DNA of 64,000 nucleotides from Xanthostigma xanthostigma (taxonomy: Eukaryota; Arthropoda; Insecta; Raphidioptera; Raphidiidae), in contig OY754464.1 in the NCBI GenBank assembly GCA_963575645.1, forward strand, positions 79,706,948-79,770,947, given 5' to 3'. Numbering within the stretch: the stretch's first letter is position 1; each line of letters opens with the position of its first letter. The translations under genes were made by a program, and so were the position numbers. The notes beneath the pieces are model-generated. The model saw only the letters and a program-made list of their open reading frames with translations. It was not told where the DNA came from and searched no databases. This document shows, piece by piece, positions 52,679-63,060 of this stretch.

Positions 52679-53402
52679 TAGTCTAGATCACATGTTCCTT
52701 TTTGACGAATTCCAGTCCTCCTTCACCGCAAATTATGATCATGGTTTCATTCGATTCGGAATGACATCTAGAAACTTTTTGAAACAATTGGAGTGGGAGA
52801 CGAAAAAATTGCAAAAGTTATAAACATTTTAGTAAAAAGAACAGGTTTGGTTTTTTGCGAATATCTCAAAACTATTGCAGATATCTGAAATCACAAAAAA
52901 GATTCGGAAAGAGCAGGAAATTTTCTATAAAAAAGTCTCATCTCCCGGAACTCTACCACCAATATTTCTAATTTTAATTTAGAGGTCAAAATAGGACTAA
53001 AAAAACTTTTTTTTCTATTTTTTATACAATAAGCTAAAAGACACGAAAATATTGAAAATTATATATACAAAACTTGTTTAGTCCTATTTTCATCTCTAAA
53101 TTAAAATTAGAAATATTGATGGTAGAGTTCCGGGAGATGAGACTTTTTTATAGAAAATTTCCTGCTCTTTCCGAATCTTTTTTGTGATTTCAGATATCTG
53201 CAATAGTTTTGAGATATTCGCAAAAAAAATCCCCTCTTTTTTCTTTTACTAAAACGTTTATAACTTTTGCAATTTTCTCGTCCCCCACTTCGATTTTTTC
53301 AAAAATTTTCTAGATGTCATTCCGAATCGAATGACACCACGATCATAATTTTTGGTGAAGGAGGACAGGAATTCATCAAAAAGGGACATGTGAACTAGAC
53401 TA
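52679..53402. mobile_element. Foldback element, about 330-bp arms
   Basis: Left blocks 'gaattccagtcctccttcac', 'gaatatctcaaaactattgc', 'agattcggaaagagcaggaa' and 'ctcccggaactctaccacca' all recur in inverse on the right up to 53402. The loop is about 60-90 bases near 53000-53080. The arms are nearly identical in the inner half and diverge outward. No ORF. Foldback transposon or hairpin-RNA source. Confidence 0.9.
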
Positions 53403-53950
53403 ACAGTGGTTCTGGAGTTTTTAGGTAACGTAAACTTGTTCTTTTATACGAATCAGTATAGAAAACAATTTATGATTAATAATTAATTAATGTATTTTAT
53501 AAAAAAAGTAAACCATTTAACCCTCGAGGGGTGTTTTGACATCAAAAACGTCCAGTTAAAATAGGACCTCACTCGTATTGAATTTGCACAATGTGACTGA
53601 ACAAAAGAAGTGAATTTGTGTAACTTTTAAAAATAACCCCAATTTAATATAAAAAGAAAAAATCAATAGTGAAATAAAACATGCGTTAGGGGGAGCGGGG
53701 TGGGGGTGGCGACGTCATGAATGGGTCAGGCGAGGCGACGGCACGTCTGAAAATACAAAAGAAGTTGCGAATAAAAAGATTTGACGGAAATGAGAAATGA
53801 ATATTCAACGACGGAAGGACGGGCGGACAGACAGAAGAGGAATAAAAGATTGATGTATCATGCGCCGAGGTGTTGGAGTTAGCGTCACATCAAACTCCCG
53901 ATTACATTTCTGTGTCAGTGGCGCTCAACATGTTCGATTAATCCGGCCGA
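53403..53950. other. Unassigned stretch
   Basis: 53690-53760 is G-rich ('ggggtgggggtggcgacgtc'). No gene is recognised. Confidence 0.4.
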
Positions 53951-54508
53951 TGCCCGCATATTCATCTAACACTATTATAAAGCTAAAAGTTACTAATCTT
54001 GGAACAAAATTCCTTCGAATAAAATTTACTTTCAATTCACCAAGCAATATATCTGTTAGAATACTGCACTATACTCCTTGCTCTTTTTGTTGAATTATTT
54101 TGACGTTCATCCAAAAATCCGACCGATGACGTTAGTGTAAACCTCAAAAAAAGTTTAGATAAAGGATAAATATACACTTCGCTATACCCCTTGCTGTTTT
54201 TGTTGAATATTTTGACGTTCACCCAAAATCCGACCGATGGCGTTAGTTGTAAGCGTCAAAAAAAGTTTCAAAAAATATCCTAACTCAAATTGTACACAAA
54301 ACTGCTACTAATTTTAATGCTTTACAACTATACACTTCACAAAATGTTATAAACAACACATAAATGCATTCACAAGAGCAAACTGTAGATATAATACTCC
54401 ACGTTTATAGATGAGTATATAATTATTATCTATGTAACGGCCATTATTATCAGACGAATAAATATTTATACCCCCAGAGTAAGACACAATAGATTTATAC
54501 CGGATTTT
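53951..54508 (+). mobile_element. MITE-like repeat H with internal duplication
   Basis: Colinear with 61755-62329. The block 'tactccttgctctttttgtt' through 'ccgaccgatgacgttagtgt' occurs twice (about 54065-54140 and 54180-54260). The left end is diverged ('gcccgcatattcatctaac') and the right end is missing. Confidence 0.8.
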
Positions 54509-54909
54509 TCCTCCGTGCAGTGCAAATCGTGCAGGTTTATGCTTAACAAATTTAAATGTCTCGTTTGTATCTTTTTGGTACTGCTGGCATTTATAATGCA
54601 GCGGGAAACACTTTTAAAGCTGGCCGTGACAGAGAGCGAAGCCGTAACATAAGTTAGAAAATTAATGTCAAGTCGAAATGGATTGTCAAAATATTGAATA
54701 TAAAGAAATATTAACAACTATAAAAGCTATTAGGTGTTAAAACTTAAAACAGAATGTTGTAAAAAAACTGCAAATAAAAATTATTCAACTGTTTCTGTAG
54801 TACGGGATACAGATTAATAAAAAAACAGAAACCTTCAACCTTATAAAATAGAACTGTTCAAGCTGTCACAGTAAAAAAGTCTACTGGACAACACCGTTAA
54901 ATTTTATTA
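54509..54909. other. Unassigned stretch
   Basis: An 83-codon minus frame (54466-54717) starts inside repeat H. Nothing recognised. Confidence 0.4.
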
Positions 54910-55267
54910 TTAGCGGTTCCGCCCGGTTTCACCCGAGTGCAAAAGAACGAATGGGGGGAGGGATTGAGTACGCACATTTATCTTAGTTTACCGAGATGAA
55001 AGTTGTGTCCAAATTGCGTTATGATCGGAGTTATCGTTCAAAAGTTTTCGTCGGATGGACGAATTTTGAGATACATTTTGCAACATTTTTCATTGATGCT
55101 CCGCTCCTATTGGTCGTAGCGTGAGCCCATTTATCGAGGAAGGCTATACAATGCCTTCCTCGATAAATGGGCTATCCAACAAAAACAAATTTTCAATTCG
55201 AACCAGTAGTTCCTGAGACTAGCACGTTCAACCAAACAAACAAACTCTTCAGCTATATTAGTATAGA
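54910..55267 (-). mobile_element. Non-autonomous Helitron with an inner palindrome
   Basis: On the minus strand it starts TC-TATACTAATATAGCTGAAG (ending 55267) and ends with the hairpin 'ctcgggtgaaaccggg' and a CTAA at 54910 where the others have CTAG. 'cccatttatcgaggaaggct' at 55126 is immediately followed by its inverse at 55152, a duplication not seen in the other Helitrons. Confidence 0.88.
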
Positions 55268-55377
55268 GTATAGATTATTGATAATATAAAAAAAATCGTT
55301 TGCCTTGCAAATTTTCTTGCACACCTGGTTTACCTCACATTACATATCTATCCATTTTGAGAGATGCCTGTGGAAAA

Positions 55378-55829
55378 TTTTATTTTTAAATTTTGATAGC
55401 AGAATTTTGTAGAGAATTAAATTTCCCACAAAAAAAGGTCCTCAGTACTAAATCCGTGAATTCATTATTTTTAAAGATATGCTTGATTAATTAAATGAAA
55501 TCCGATTTTTATCAGAATGTTTAAACGAATATATCATTGAAAATAATGATTTCACGGATTTAGTACTAAGGACATTATTTGTCGAAAATTTAATTCTCTA
55601 CAAAATGCGGCTATCAAAAATTAAAACAAATTGTTTTCTACTAGCTATCCAGGTTTGAGTAAAAACGTCGTTTTTCGCATATTAATTAATGGGAAACAAA
55701 CTCGGTTTGCACCGTTCTCGTGGTTTTATCTATGAAGCTTAAATTTTGGGAGATTTTTTTTAGGTTCAATGCTAAAACATTAGCCAAAGGGTCCGAAAAA
55801 TAAAAAATGAAAAATAAAACACACCCTAA
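55378..55829 (-). mobile_element. Foldback element, copy 2 (minus strand)
   Basis: Reverse of 3907-4478: 'gtagagaattaaatttccca', 'gatttcacggatttagtact', 'gagtaaaaacgtcgtttttc' and the outer end 'aaaacacacccta'. The left outer end is missing. The internal palindrome is centred near 55490. Confidence 0.75.
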
Positions 55830-56430
55830 TACACGCAGCAGGCACTGTGAATGCGTGTATAGTGCGTACAAACGTTTGACAGAGAGAGTAGAAACGATTC
55901 CCCACTCTTGAAGTCGGAGAAGGAAAAGGGTTTGACGTCTCATCTGGTGCAGGTCTATTTCCCTTCTAACGCGCCTAAAAAAGCTTTACAACAAAAATCC
56001 AATTAGAATGTCACCGATTTGATGTTATTCTAGTCATATTCGATATGTAATAAAATTTTAGTAGAGTTGTCCGGTAGATTTTTGTGCGGTCAGAGCTATC
56101 TTCTATTTACCTATATTAATTAATCGTATAAGCTGATGTAACATAGGGAAATATGTCATGCCGAATAAATTGTTATATAAATCGAGAAATTTTAATAAAG
56201 TACGGTTATAACCAGATGCACAATAAAAAAAAACACAACGAACAAGTGAACGCTAATCCAATTACCTTGAAATATAATTAATTAGTTTGCCTTGGCCATG
56301 CATGCAACCTACGCTAAGGTAATGTGTTTTCTAGTAAGTTCTGAGATACGAACACCAGGAAGATAGTAAACAGAACATCCGTTGTGCTGCGTTCAGAAAA
56401 AGTACAATCGACGGAACAAACTGTTAAAAG
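55830..56430. other. Unassigned stretch with a repeat A/B edge
   Basis: 'ctaacgcgcctaaaaaagct' plus 'ttacaacaaaaatcc' (55966-56000) is the repeat A/B edge. Nothing else is recognised. Confidence 0.4.
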
Positions 56431-56434
56431 TGTA

Positions 56435-57450
56435 ACAATTTTTACCATTCCAACCAGCGTTGCCAGTTTTTTTATTTGCCAAGTCGGGATTTTGGAACTC
56501 TCTGAGTGAGGGATTCTAACGTCGAAAGTGGTACATAGTAAAAAAACATATATAATCAGAAGTTTTTAAATACCTACATATTTATCTTTTTATTTGAATT
56601 AAAATTACGTTTACGTGACAATACATAGCAAAAATAGCCATAGAAAATGTATTTTGATAAAAATATAATATTTTTAATCAGATTTATCCTATCGTTAAAT
56701 AGTTGGGTCTTATTCGTCTTCAGAATTAAAAAAAAAAAAAAAACAGAAATCAAAATCAAAAAAGTTTTATTCATTAGAAAAATATGGCGTTTCAAACAAT
56801 AGTCTGTGGAGTGAGTGTTACTAATTGCAACTTACAATAAGAGAATAATTATTTATAAGAATTACTTATTCATGATATTTCTGTGAAGATTTAACTTCTT
56901 TTAAAATTATCCCCAAAAAGCGGTACTGAACCTGTCCCGCGCGGGACATTTAATTTTGATTTAAAAATCGGGACGTCCCGCCCAAATCGGGACGTCTGGC
57001 AACGCTGATTCCAACCCACAAGTTGGGAATTGTACTAGTTTACGTCAAAAAACGCTTTTCAAAATTTTGCAATATTTTTTCGTTTTGAGGTCCTCCGAAT
57101 CGAAAAAACATATTTTTGTAAAAAGTCTGAGCGTCTGTTTGTCTGTGATACAGGTCAAACGGATAAACGGATTGAAACTAAATTTTGGGAGGATATTTGA
57201 TATGCAAATATGAAGAGCCCTATCGTTTTTGGGGAAAATCGGCGCGTGCACAGAAGAGATATATGCTATAACGGTGTTTTTTTTATATAATAATGGTACA
57301 CTTTTTATAACGGCTTATTATTATACTTATTTTTCAAGAAAGTTTCGTTAAAAAAATTTTTCTAAACTTTATAGTTTCGGAAATATTTTGAAAATTAAAA
57401 AATCAGCTGTTCCTTAGTTTGTAGATCTGTCAGAAATAAAACATACTTTG
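56435..57450 (+). repeat. Dispersed repeat D, copy 3, interrupted by hAT
   Basis: 'tttttaccattccaac' (56440-56454) and 'ccacaagttgggaattgtac' (57015 onward) are contiguous in copy 1 ('taccattccagcccacaagt', 7187). After the insertion it continues 'ggtcaaacggataaacggat' to 'tagatctgtcagaaataaaa'. Confidence 0.85.
56455..57007. mobile_element. hAT-type element, 553 bp, perfect 8-bp duplication
   Basis: Ends CAGCGTTGCCAG and CTGGCAACGCTG; ATTCCAAC is repeated exactly at 56447-56454 and 57008-57015. Copy 1 of repeat D holds a single ATTCCAGC at this place. The right subterminal part has two 'cgggacgtc' words. The interior is AT-rich with no transposase ORF. Confidence 0.96.
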
Positions 57451-57868
57451 ATTAATTAACAACAGGTTAGAATAAATTAATTCTGTTTTGATGGAAGCGT
57501 AAATTACTCGTTTAGGTAAAAAACGGGAAGACACGAACTTGACTCGGCGTTTTTACCTACCTATTTAAATTTAGTAGGTTAACGATGCACATAAAGTGTA
57601 CCTATATAAAACGTATTTGAACAAAAATAATGCATAACAAATTTGAAATAATTTGCATCCGTGACTTGCATAAAACACAATACGTCTACAAATTCTAAAG
57701 AATCTGAAGCAAACAAAAAAAAAAAAAAAACTCATTTATCGTAAAATTACAATTCTATGCAACGTGTAATGGAGGTTTTATAAATCGTAAAAATGTATTA
57801 AATATGTGACGTAATGACTTCTATAATGACGAGTCGTGACGTCATCGCGTCGTCACTCATTTCTCTTG
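57451..57868. other. Unassigned stretch
   Basis: AT-rich with an A-run at 57716-57730. Nothing recognised. Confidence 0.45.
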
Positions 57869-58567
57869 TTATTTGATACACAAAGTAATGAGGTAGTGGC
57901 AGAGCTCAGAAGATGGCACCACTATACCGGCTGCTGCAGTTATAAAGGGAATTCCCCTCATGTAAACAGCACTAGATTGGGATAAAAAAAACTCTTTCTG
58001 CTCTCTTTCAGGAATGATTACTGCTTTTTTTGTTGGAAGGGGAAACCTCAAAAGGGCATCACGTCCAGAGTTGATGAACATACAATAGTTTTGTTTACTT
58101 GTAGCCTCTAGTTTAATTTTACAGTACCTTTTTAATTTAGTGACTTGGAAAATTTTCTGTTTTAAAATTTTCCGGAAAATCACCAACTCTGGTAAAGCAG
58201 CTATTTTAAAAGGAGGGTCATATTGTTTCTGATTTATAATGACGAGCCGACGAGAATTCTGACGCATGATTTTTTGACGACAGATATATAAATTCAGAAC
58301 TGTGTGTTTGTACATAATTTCTTTTTTACAAAGAAACTCGTATTAAAAGACCGTGACACATACCTCTGACAGTTGATGGCTCAGAGAAGCTGAAAGGAGA
58401 GCAAAGCAGTTCTTTGTGAAAAATAAATGTAACGTGCTCACAGGCCACGGCCACAACGTCACGAAGAAAAAACAATTCCATTTTGCATTCTCGTAAAAAA
58501 GAAACGTCTCTTCGAACGTCAGCAGGTAATTGACAGTCGCTCCACTTTTTTTTTGTAGCATCATCAA
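57869..58567 (-). other. Long frame with one stop, uncertain coding remnant
   Basis: Two minus-strand frames, 58343-58567 (74 codons) and 57869-58315 (148 codons), lie in the same phase with only one stop (58340-58342) between them. The second contains 'ALPELVIFRKILKQKIFQVT' and 'RFPLPTKKAVIIPEREQKEF'. No family is recognised; there is no clear promoter or poly-A signal. It may be an exon remnant of a host or transposon gene, or chance. Confidence 0.35.
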
Positions 58568-58620
58568 AGAGTTACATAAAACAGTGTAAAAGTTACATGC
58601 TCGCCGAACTAGTGATGATA

Positions 58621-58950
58621 ATGTAATACCACTATTGGCCTGAGTCAGACTACGTCACAACAAGACGCCATGTTTGAAATAAGCATGCAAAAGGTGAGGT
58701 GTTCTGCCATTTATATTAAACTCAGACGGTATCTTACAGTGGCTTTTAAGTTTCAATGAATACTCCTTTTTGGAACAGAGCCATGATGTAATACCACTAT
58801 TGGCTTGAGTCAGACTACGTCACAACAAGACGCCATGTTTGAAATAAGCATGCAAAATGTGAGGTGTTCTGCTATTTGTATTAAACTCAGAAGGTACCTT
58901 ACAGTGGCTTGATTAAGTTTCAATGAATACTCCTTTTTGGAAGAGTCATG
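58621..58950 (+). repeat. Tandem duplication, period 175 bp
   Basis: 'atgtaataccactattggc' begins at 58621 and at 58796. 'tcagactacgtcacaacaag', 'aataagcatgcaaaa.gtga' and 'tcaatgaatactcctttttg' recur in order, with a few substitutions. The second unit gives way to unrelated sequence near 58945. Confidence 0.92.
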
Positions 58951-59162
58951 TTGCCTCCGACAAACTAGAATGTCTTATTGCTGTGGCAATCTGATCAAAA
59001 TCTATCTAAGGATTCATCTTCCTTCTATCCTTGGTACAGCAATTGTTGAACAGGGTATAACCTGTAATGACAAACTATGTCCAAAAACAAATTTCAAAAT
59101 CCACCATCCATCCTTAATTTTGCCCCATACGAACAGTTCACCTGGAACAACGTGAAGTAGAC
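58951..59162. other. Unassigned stretch
   Basis: A 72-codon frame starts at 58937 inside the duplication. No motif. Confidence 0.4.
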
Positions 59163-59690
59163 GATTAAAACATTTTCAATCGAAAGTATATCACTATTTA
59201 GATCAACAAACTCTATTGAGTGTTTATTATTCTTTAGTATTGTCCACGGTAAAATACGGCATTATTTTTTGGGCAAACAGCACAAACAGTGCTAGATTTC
59301 ATAGCCCAGAAAATACTAATAAGGATAATTTTCAACTTAAAGCCTAGAGAAAGCTGCAAATCAATTTTTAAAAATAAAAATATCTTAACTTTCTGGGGAG
59401 CTTATAACGTTTCTTTACGATTCGAATTTATTGGTAACTAACAAAAATGAAGTTAAAACTATATTACGAGACACAATAATTTATCTATAAAACATAGAAC
59501 ATCCTTTTACGAAAAATGTCCTATATATAAAGGCAATAAACTATACGAAAAACTTCCTCAAAATTTGAGGAAATGTACAAATATAAATTCCCTAAAAAAC
59601 GGCATAAAACCAATCGATTATAATTGACGTTTGTAACCAATTTTAATTATTGGATCAGCAATAAATTATTATCTATCTATCTATTTCGTC
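59163..59690 (+). pseudogene. Decayed LINE reverse transcriptase C-terminus and tail
   Basis: 'TVKYGIIFWANSTNSAR' (59247 onward), then after shifts 'LKPRESCKSIFKNKNILTF' and 'GNKLYEKLPQNLRK', match the same region of the LINE fragment at 26045-26700 (KYGIILWG, SCKSHFKNYKILTF, NKLPHDIKQ). Several stops and frameshifts break it. It ends in 'tattatctatctatctattt', an ATCT-repeat tail common in Jockey/CR1-type elements. Older than the 26-kb copy. Confidence 0.82.
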
Positions 59691-60456
59691 CTCTAATGTC
59701 AAAACTATCGTTTTTAGAGAAACCATGTATAGAACCAAATTTGTAGAGAATGTTATTCTCTTTAATTTTGATAATATCCATTTTTGCTCTAGAAGACACA
59801 CGAAACGATATTTTAGGGAAAAATATGTTTTTGGCCGCCACATTTACAATATGGCACGACGCAAGTTAGGGAGGGTAGAAAACTTCTCTGTGGTTGTTCA
59901 GAACACTTATCCGATGATCTCTGCAAATGTTCAGCTCTTTCCAAAATGATTTCCAGGTTTGGGCATATTTTGATCTTAAATTCCCGGGCTAGCCTTTGGA
60001 CCGGTGTCGCTCAATTTCGGAGTGGACCCGCGTTTCCTCCGACAGGTGTAACCACGTTGCGTACACAATCTGTGCATCAATGATATCACTTCCAACACAG
60101 CGAATGCTCTCAACTGTAACAATAGCTCCGTAAGAAAACACCGCAGTCCGCTGCGCAGTCCGTGAACCCCGGACGCCCCGCCATCGTCCGAACTACTCAT
60201 ACAAACAACGAAGAGAGAAGATACCGTGTTTTCGACATTTTTGAGGTAAATGACCAAAACAACGATTTTATCAACCGCAGAGCGTTGCCGGTAAACGGAT
60301 AGTCATTTACCAGTGGCGGATATTTATATTTCTGGGTATATACTGCCATTGTCAAGTTGGGTAGAAAATTTCCACTTAAAATCATTCCGAATCTACAAAA
60401 CTCTTGAAGGGGGGCGGAACACTTGATGATACTAAAATAATTAAACCGCCTTCAAC
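59691..60456. other. Unassigned stretch
   Basis: 60000-60200 is GC-richer, with overlapping 93- and 62-codon minus frames. No motif is recognised. Confidence 0.4.
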
Positions 60457-61108
60457 GTTTATAGGTTATAAGTATTATAATCTATGTGGTGGCCATTATT
60501 ATTTTATCGGGCGATTAAATATTTATACCCTCTAAGTAAGACAGAATAGATGTTATACCTGCAGTAAGCATAATTATATTTGGTGAATTGAATTAGGCTT
60601 TTGAAAAAAAAATAATTATCGATTTTTTTATTGTATTTTAAAACTTTATTATAAATAATATTGATAATCGATGCGAAAAACTTTCAAAAAACTTTTTTAA
60701 AATTAATTATAAGCAATTTAAAATTGATGAAATATTAAAAAAAATCACGTGACTGCAAACGCACTAAAATTGTTTTTGACAGTTGTGACGTCATAATGGT
60801 AAAATGTATATACGCAGTATACTATCAATGGCTTCTACATGTGTATTGACTAAAACATATGACGTCACATTATGTTCGGGAAATGTCGGCGCGTTCTCGG
60901 AACTGGGTATACAAAAATTTATTTTTAATTTGATATAACTTTTGAATTATAACGAAAATAAAAAAAAGAAAAATAGTTTTGTTATAAAACTTATATACGA
61001 TCTTTCCATTTATGACAAAAAAAAATTTCATTCAAAAGCCCAATTATAGCTATTTATTCGGGGGAACAGCTACCTGAAGAACAAATGAATAACTAACGTT
61101 CGTTAAGT
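60457..61108 (+). mobile_element. MITE-like repeat H fragment, interrupted
   Basis: 'gtttataggttataagtatt' to 'ggtgaattgaatta' (60595), then after an insertion 'agctatttattcgggggaac' and 'ctaacgttcgttaag' up to 61108. In 2136-2616 and 61755-62329 the two parts are contiguous. Confidence 0.8.
60596..61040. mobile_element. TIR element nested in repeat H
   Basis: Ends GGCTTTTGAA and TTCAAAAGCC. Repeat H copies at 2545 and 62241 lack it. 'aatta' is present on both sides (60591-60595 and 61042-61046), one base off the right end, so the duplication may be 4-6 bp. The 445-bp interior is AT-rich with no ORF. A similar right end is at 30528. Confidence 0.8.
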
Positions 61109-61754
61109 TGAAAAATTATTTACACGCAAAGTGTAAATCGGATCAGCAGTTCTCGAATTATAAGCGTATTAAGAGGCAGACAGAATGTCTTGTTGCGTTT
61201 TATATTTACAGATAATTTTGTAAGTGGATTAGTTAAATGAGCCCCTTATTTGAATGGCGCCGCCACTGTTTTTATTCTTAAAATACAGGTAGGTATATAA
61301 AACTGAACGCATAACTCACCAAAGTGCGTGACTAAAGGGATGCTCTAAAAATAAATAATTGTACTTGTGACGTCATTGCGGTTAATGCTGCTAAAAATGT
61401 TGAAATGATGACATTTGGTCTAATTAATTTATTATTTCAGACACACTATTTCCGCAATGAAAACAAACTAATTCATTTTAAAACAGTTTATGAAGTTGGA
61501 AAGAGTTTTCAAATGTGCAAAAAAAGAGAGAGTGCGCGTGCTCAAGACAACGCACGGTAGAAATAAAACTCTCTCACTTCCGCTCACTTACTACGCTTTA
61601 AAAAAACTGACTGCTTTCCTGTTCTTGTTATTTTTATGATGTTGTATCTACATATTCATTTGAAATCATTGCGGCCAAAGAAATTTTTTGATACTCTGCG
61701 ACAAAAAGGGGATGAAAATCTAAAGCAAGCCTAGATCTCTGAACTAAACTATAA
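61109..61754. other. Mostly unassigned, includes a repeat A-like edge
   Basis: 61535-61590 ('gctcaagacaacgcacggta' and 'gaaataaaactctctcac') resembles 12220-12260. The rest is unassigned. Confidence 0.4.
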
Positions 61755-62329
61755 TGCCCATATTCACCGAACACTATTAAAGATAGAATTTACTAATCTT
61801 GGAAGAAATTTATTCGTTAGAATAAAATTTACTTTGAATTCATCAAGCAAAATATCAGGTAGAAAAGAATAAATATACACTGCATTATACTCCTTGCTCT
61901 TTTTGTTGAATATATTGACGTTCATCCAAAAATCCGACCGATGGCGTTAGTGTAAATGTCAAAAAAGGTTTCACAAAATAAGAATGTTTTATCATAACCC
62001 AATTGCACACAAAACTTCCACTAACTTTAATGTTTTACAACTATACACTTCACAAAAACTTAATAAACAACACATATAAATAAATTCACAAGAGCAAACT
62101 GTGTAGATATAATACTCCACGTTTATAGGTTAGGTATTATGATCTATGTGGCAGCCATTATTATTTTATCAGGCGAATAAATATTTATACCCTCAAATTA
62201 AGACAGAATTACCTGCAGTAAACATAATCATGTTTGTTGAATTGAATTATTGCTATTTAATCGGAGGAATAGCTACCTGAAGAACAAATAAGCCGAATTA
62301 AAACTACTTACGTTCGGTGAATATGGCCA
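61755..62329. mobile_element. MITE-like repeat H, complete copy
   Basis: The ends 'tgcccatattcaccgaac' and 'gttcggtgaatatggcca' are inverted with one difference. TAA lies immediately outside both ends (61752-61754 and 62330-62332), which would fit a 3-bp duplication. 575 bp, no transposase. Related copies: 2136, 53951, 60457 and a stub at 33607. Confidence 0.85.
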
Positions 62330-62426
62330 TAAAACATACAGTAAAGTGGAGTTACTCTTGATTATTTCGCTGCCAAACCAAAATCTATCCGGGCCAAAAA
62401 GTTAAGCAGCATCACACGACTAAATA

Positions 62427-62768
62427 TCTATACTAATATATAAAGTTGAAGAGTTTGTTTGTTTGGTTGAACGCGCTAATCTCAGGAACCACTGGTTCGA
62501 ATTGAAAAAAAATGTTTTTGTTGGATAGCTCATTTATCGAGGAAGGCTATAGGCTATTTAATATCACGTTACGACCAATAGGAGCGGAGCATCAATGAAA
62601 AATGTTGCAAAATGCAACTCAAAATTTGTCCGTCCGACGAAAACTTTTGAACGGTAACTCTGATCATCATGAAATTTCGACACAACATTTATCTTGGTAA
62701 ACAAAGATGATGTCCCTCCTCCCTCATTCGTTCTTTTGCACCCGGTTGAAACCGGGCAGTACCGCTAG
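62427..62768 (+). mobile_element. Non-autonomous Helitron, complete
   Basis: TC-TATACTAATATATAAAG at 62427 to CTAG at 62765-62768, flanked by A and T. Terminal hairpin 'cccggttgaaaccggg'. It is colinear with 47562-47912 and lacks the tRNA-like insert of 2952 and 14343. Confidence 0.93.
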
Positions 62769-63060
62769 TTATCAATAAAACAAAGTAATAAAAATGGCGG
62801 CACGCGTAAATCAGTAGATGAGTCACTAAGTCCTGACGGACACGTTCAGTTGTATGTTTTATAAAAAATACCACCAGATAACGCGGTAGACTCCATAAGC
62901 CGCATTAAAAAAGCACTGCAGTAAAGAAGAAATGTAGGAGAAAATGACGATGATGAACAAAGCGAGGACAACGGCTTAAATGCGAAAGAGCGAGACGGGC
63001 ATTGGGGGCGGCAGGTCGGGGGCGGGGGTGAGTACCTCGTTCGCTTTGATGATATCTGAG
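62769..63060. other. GC-rich stretch, possible exon
   Basis: From 62932 a plus-strand frame reads 'ENDDDEQSEDNGLNAKERDG' and runs on to a stop near 63060. 'gggGTGAGTacc' at 63027-63036 fits a 5' splice site. There is no convincing splice acceptor upstream. The acidic composition looks exon-like, but the evidence is weak. An opposing 75-codon minus frame overlaps. Confidence 0.25.
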
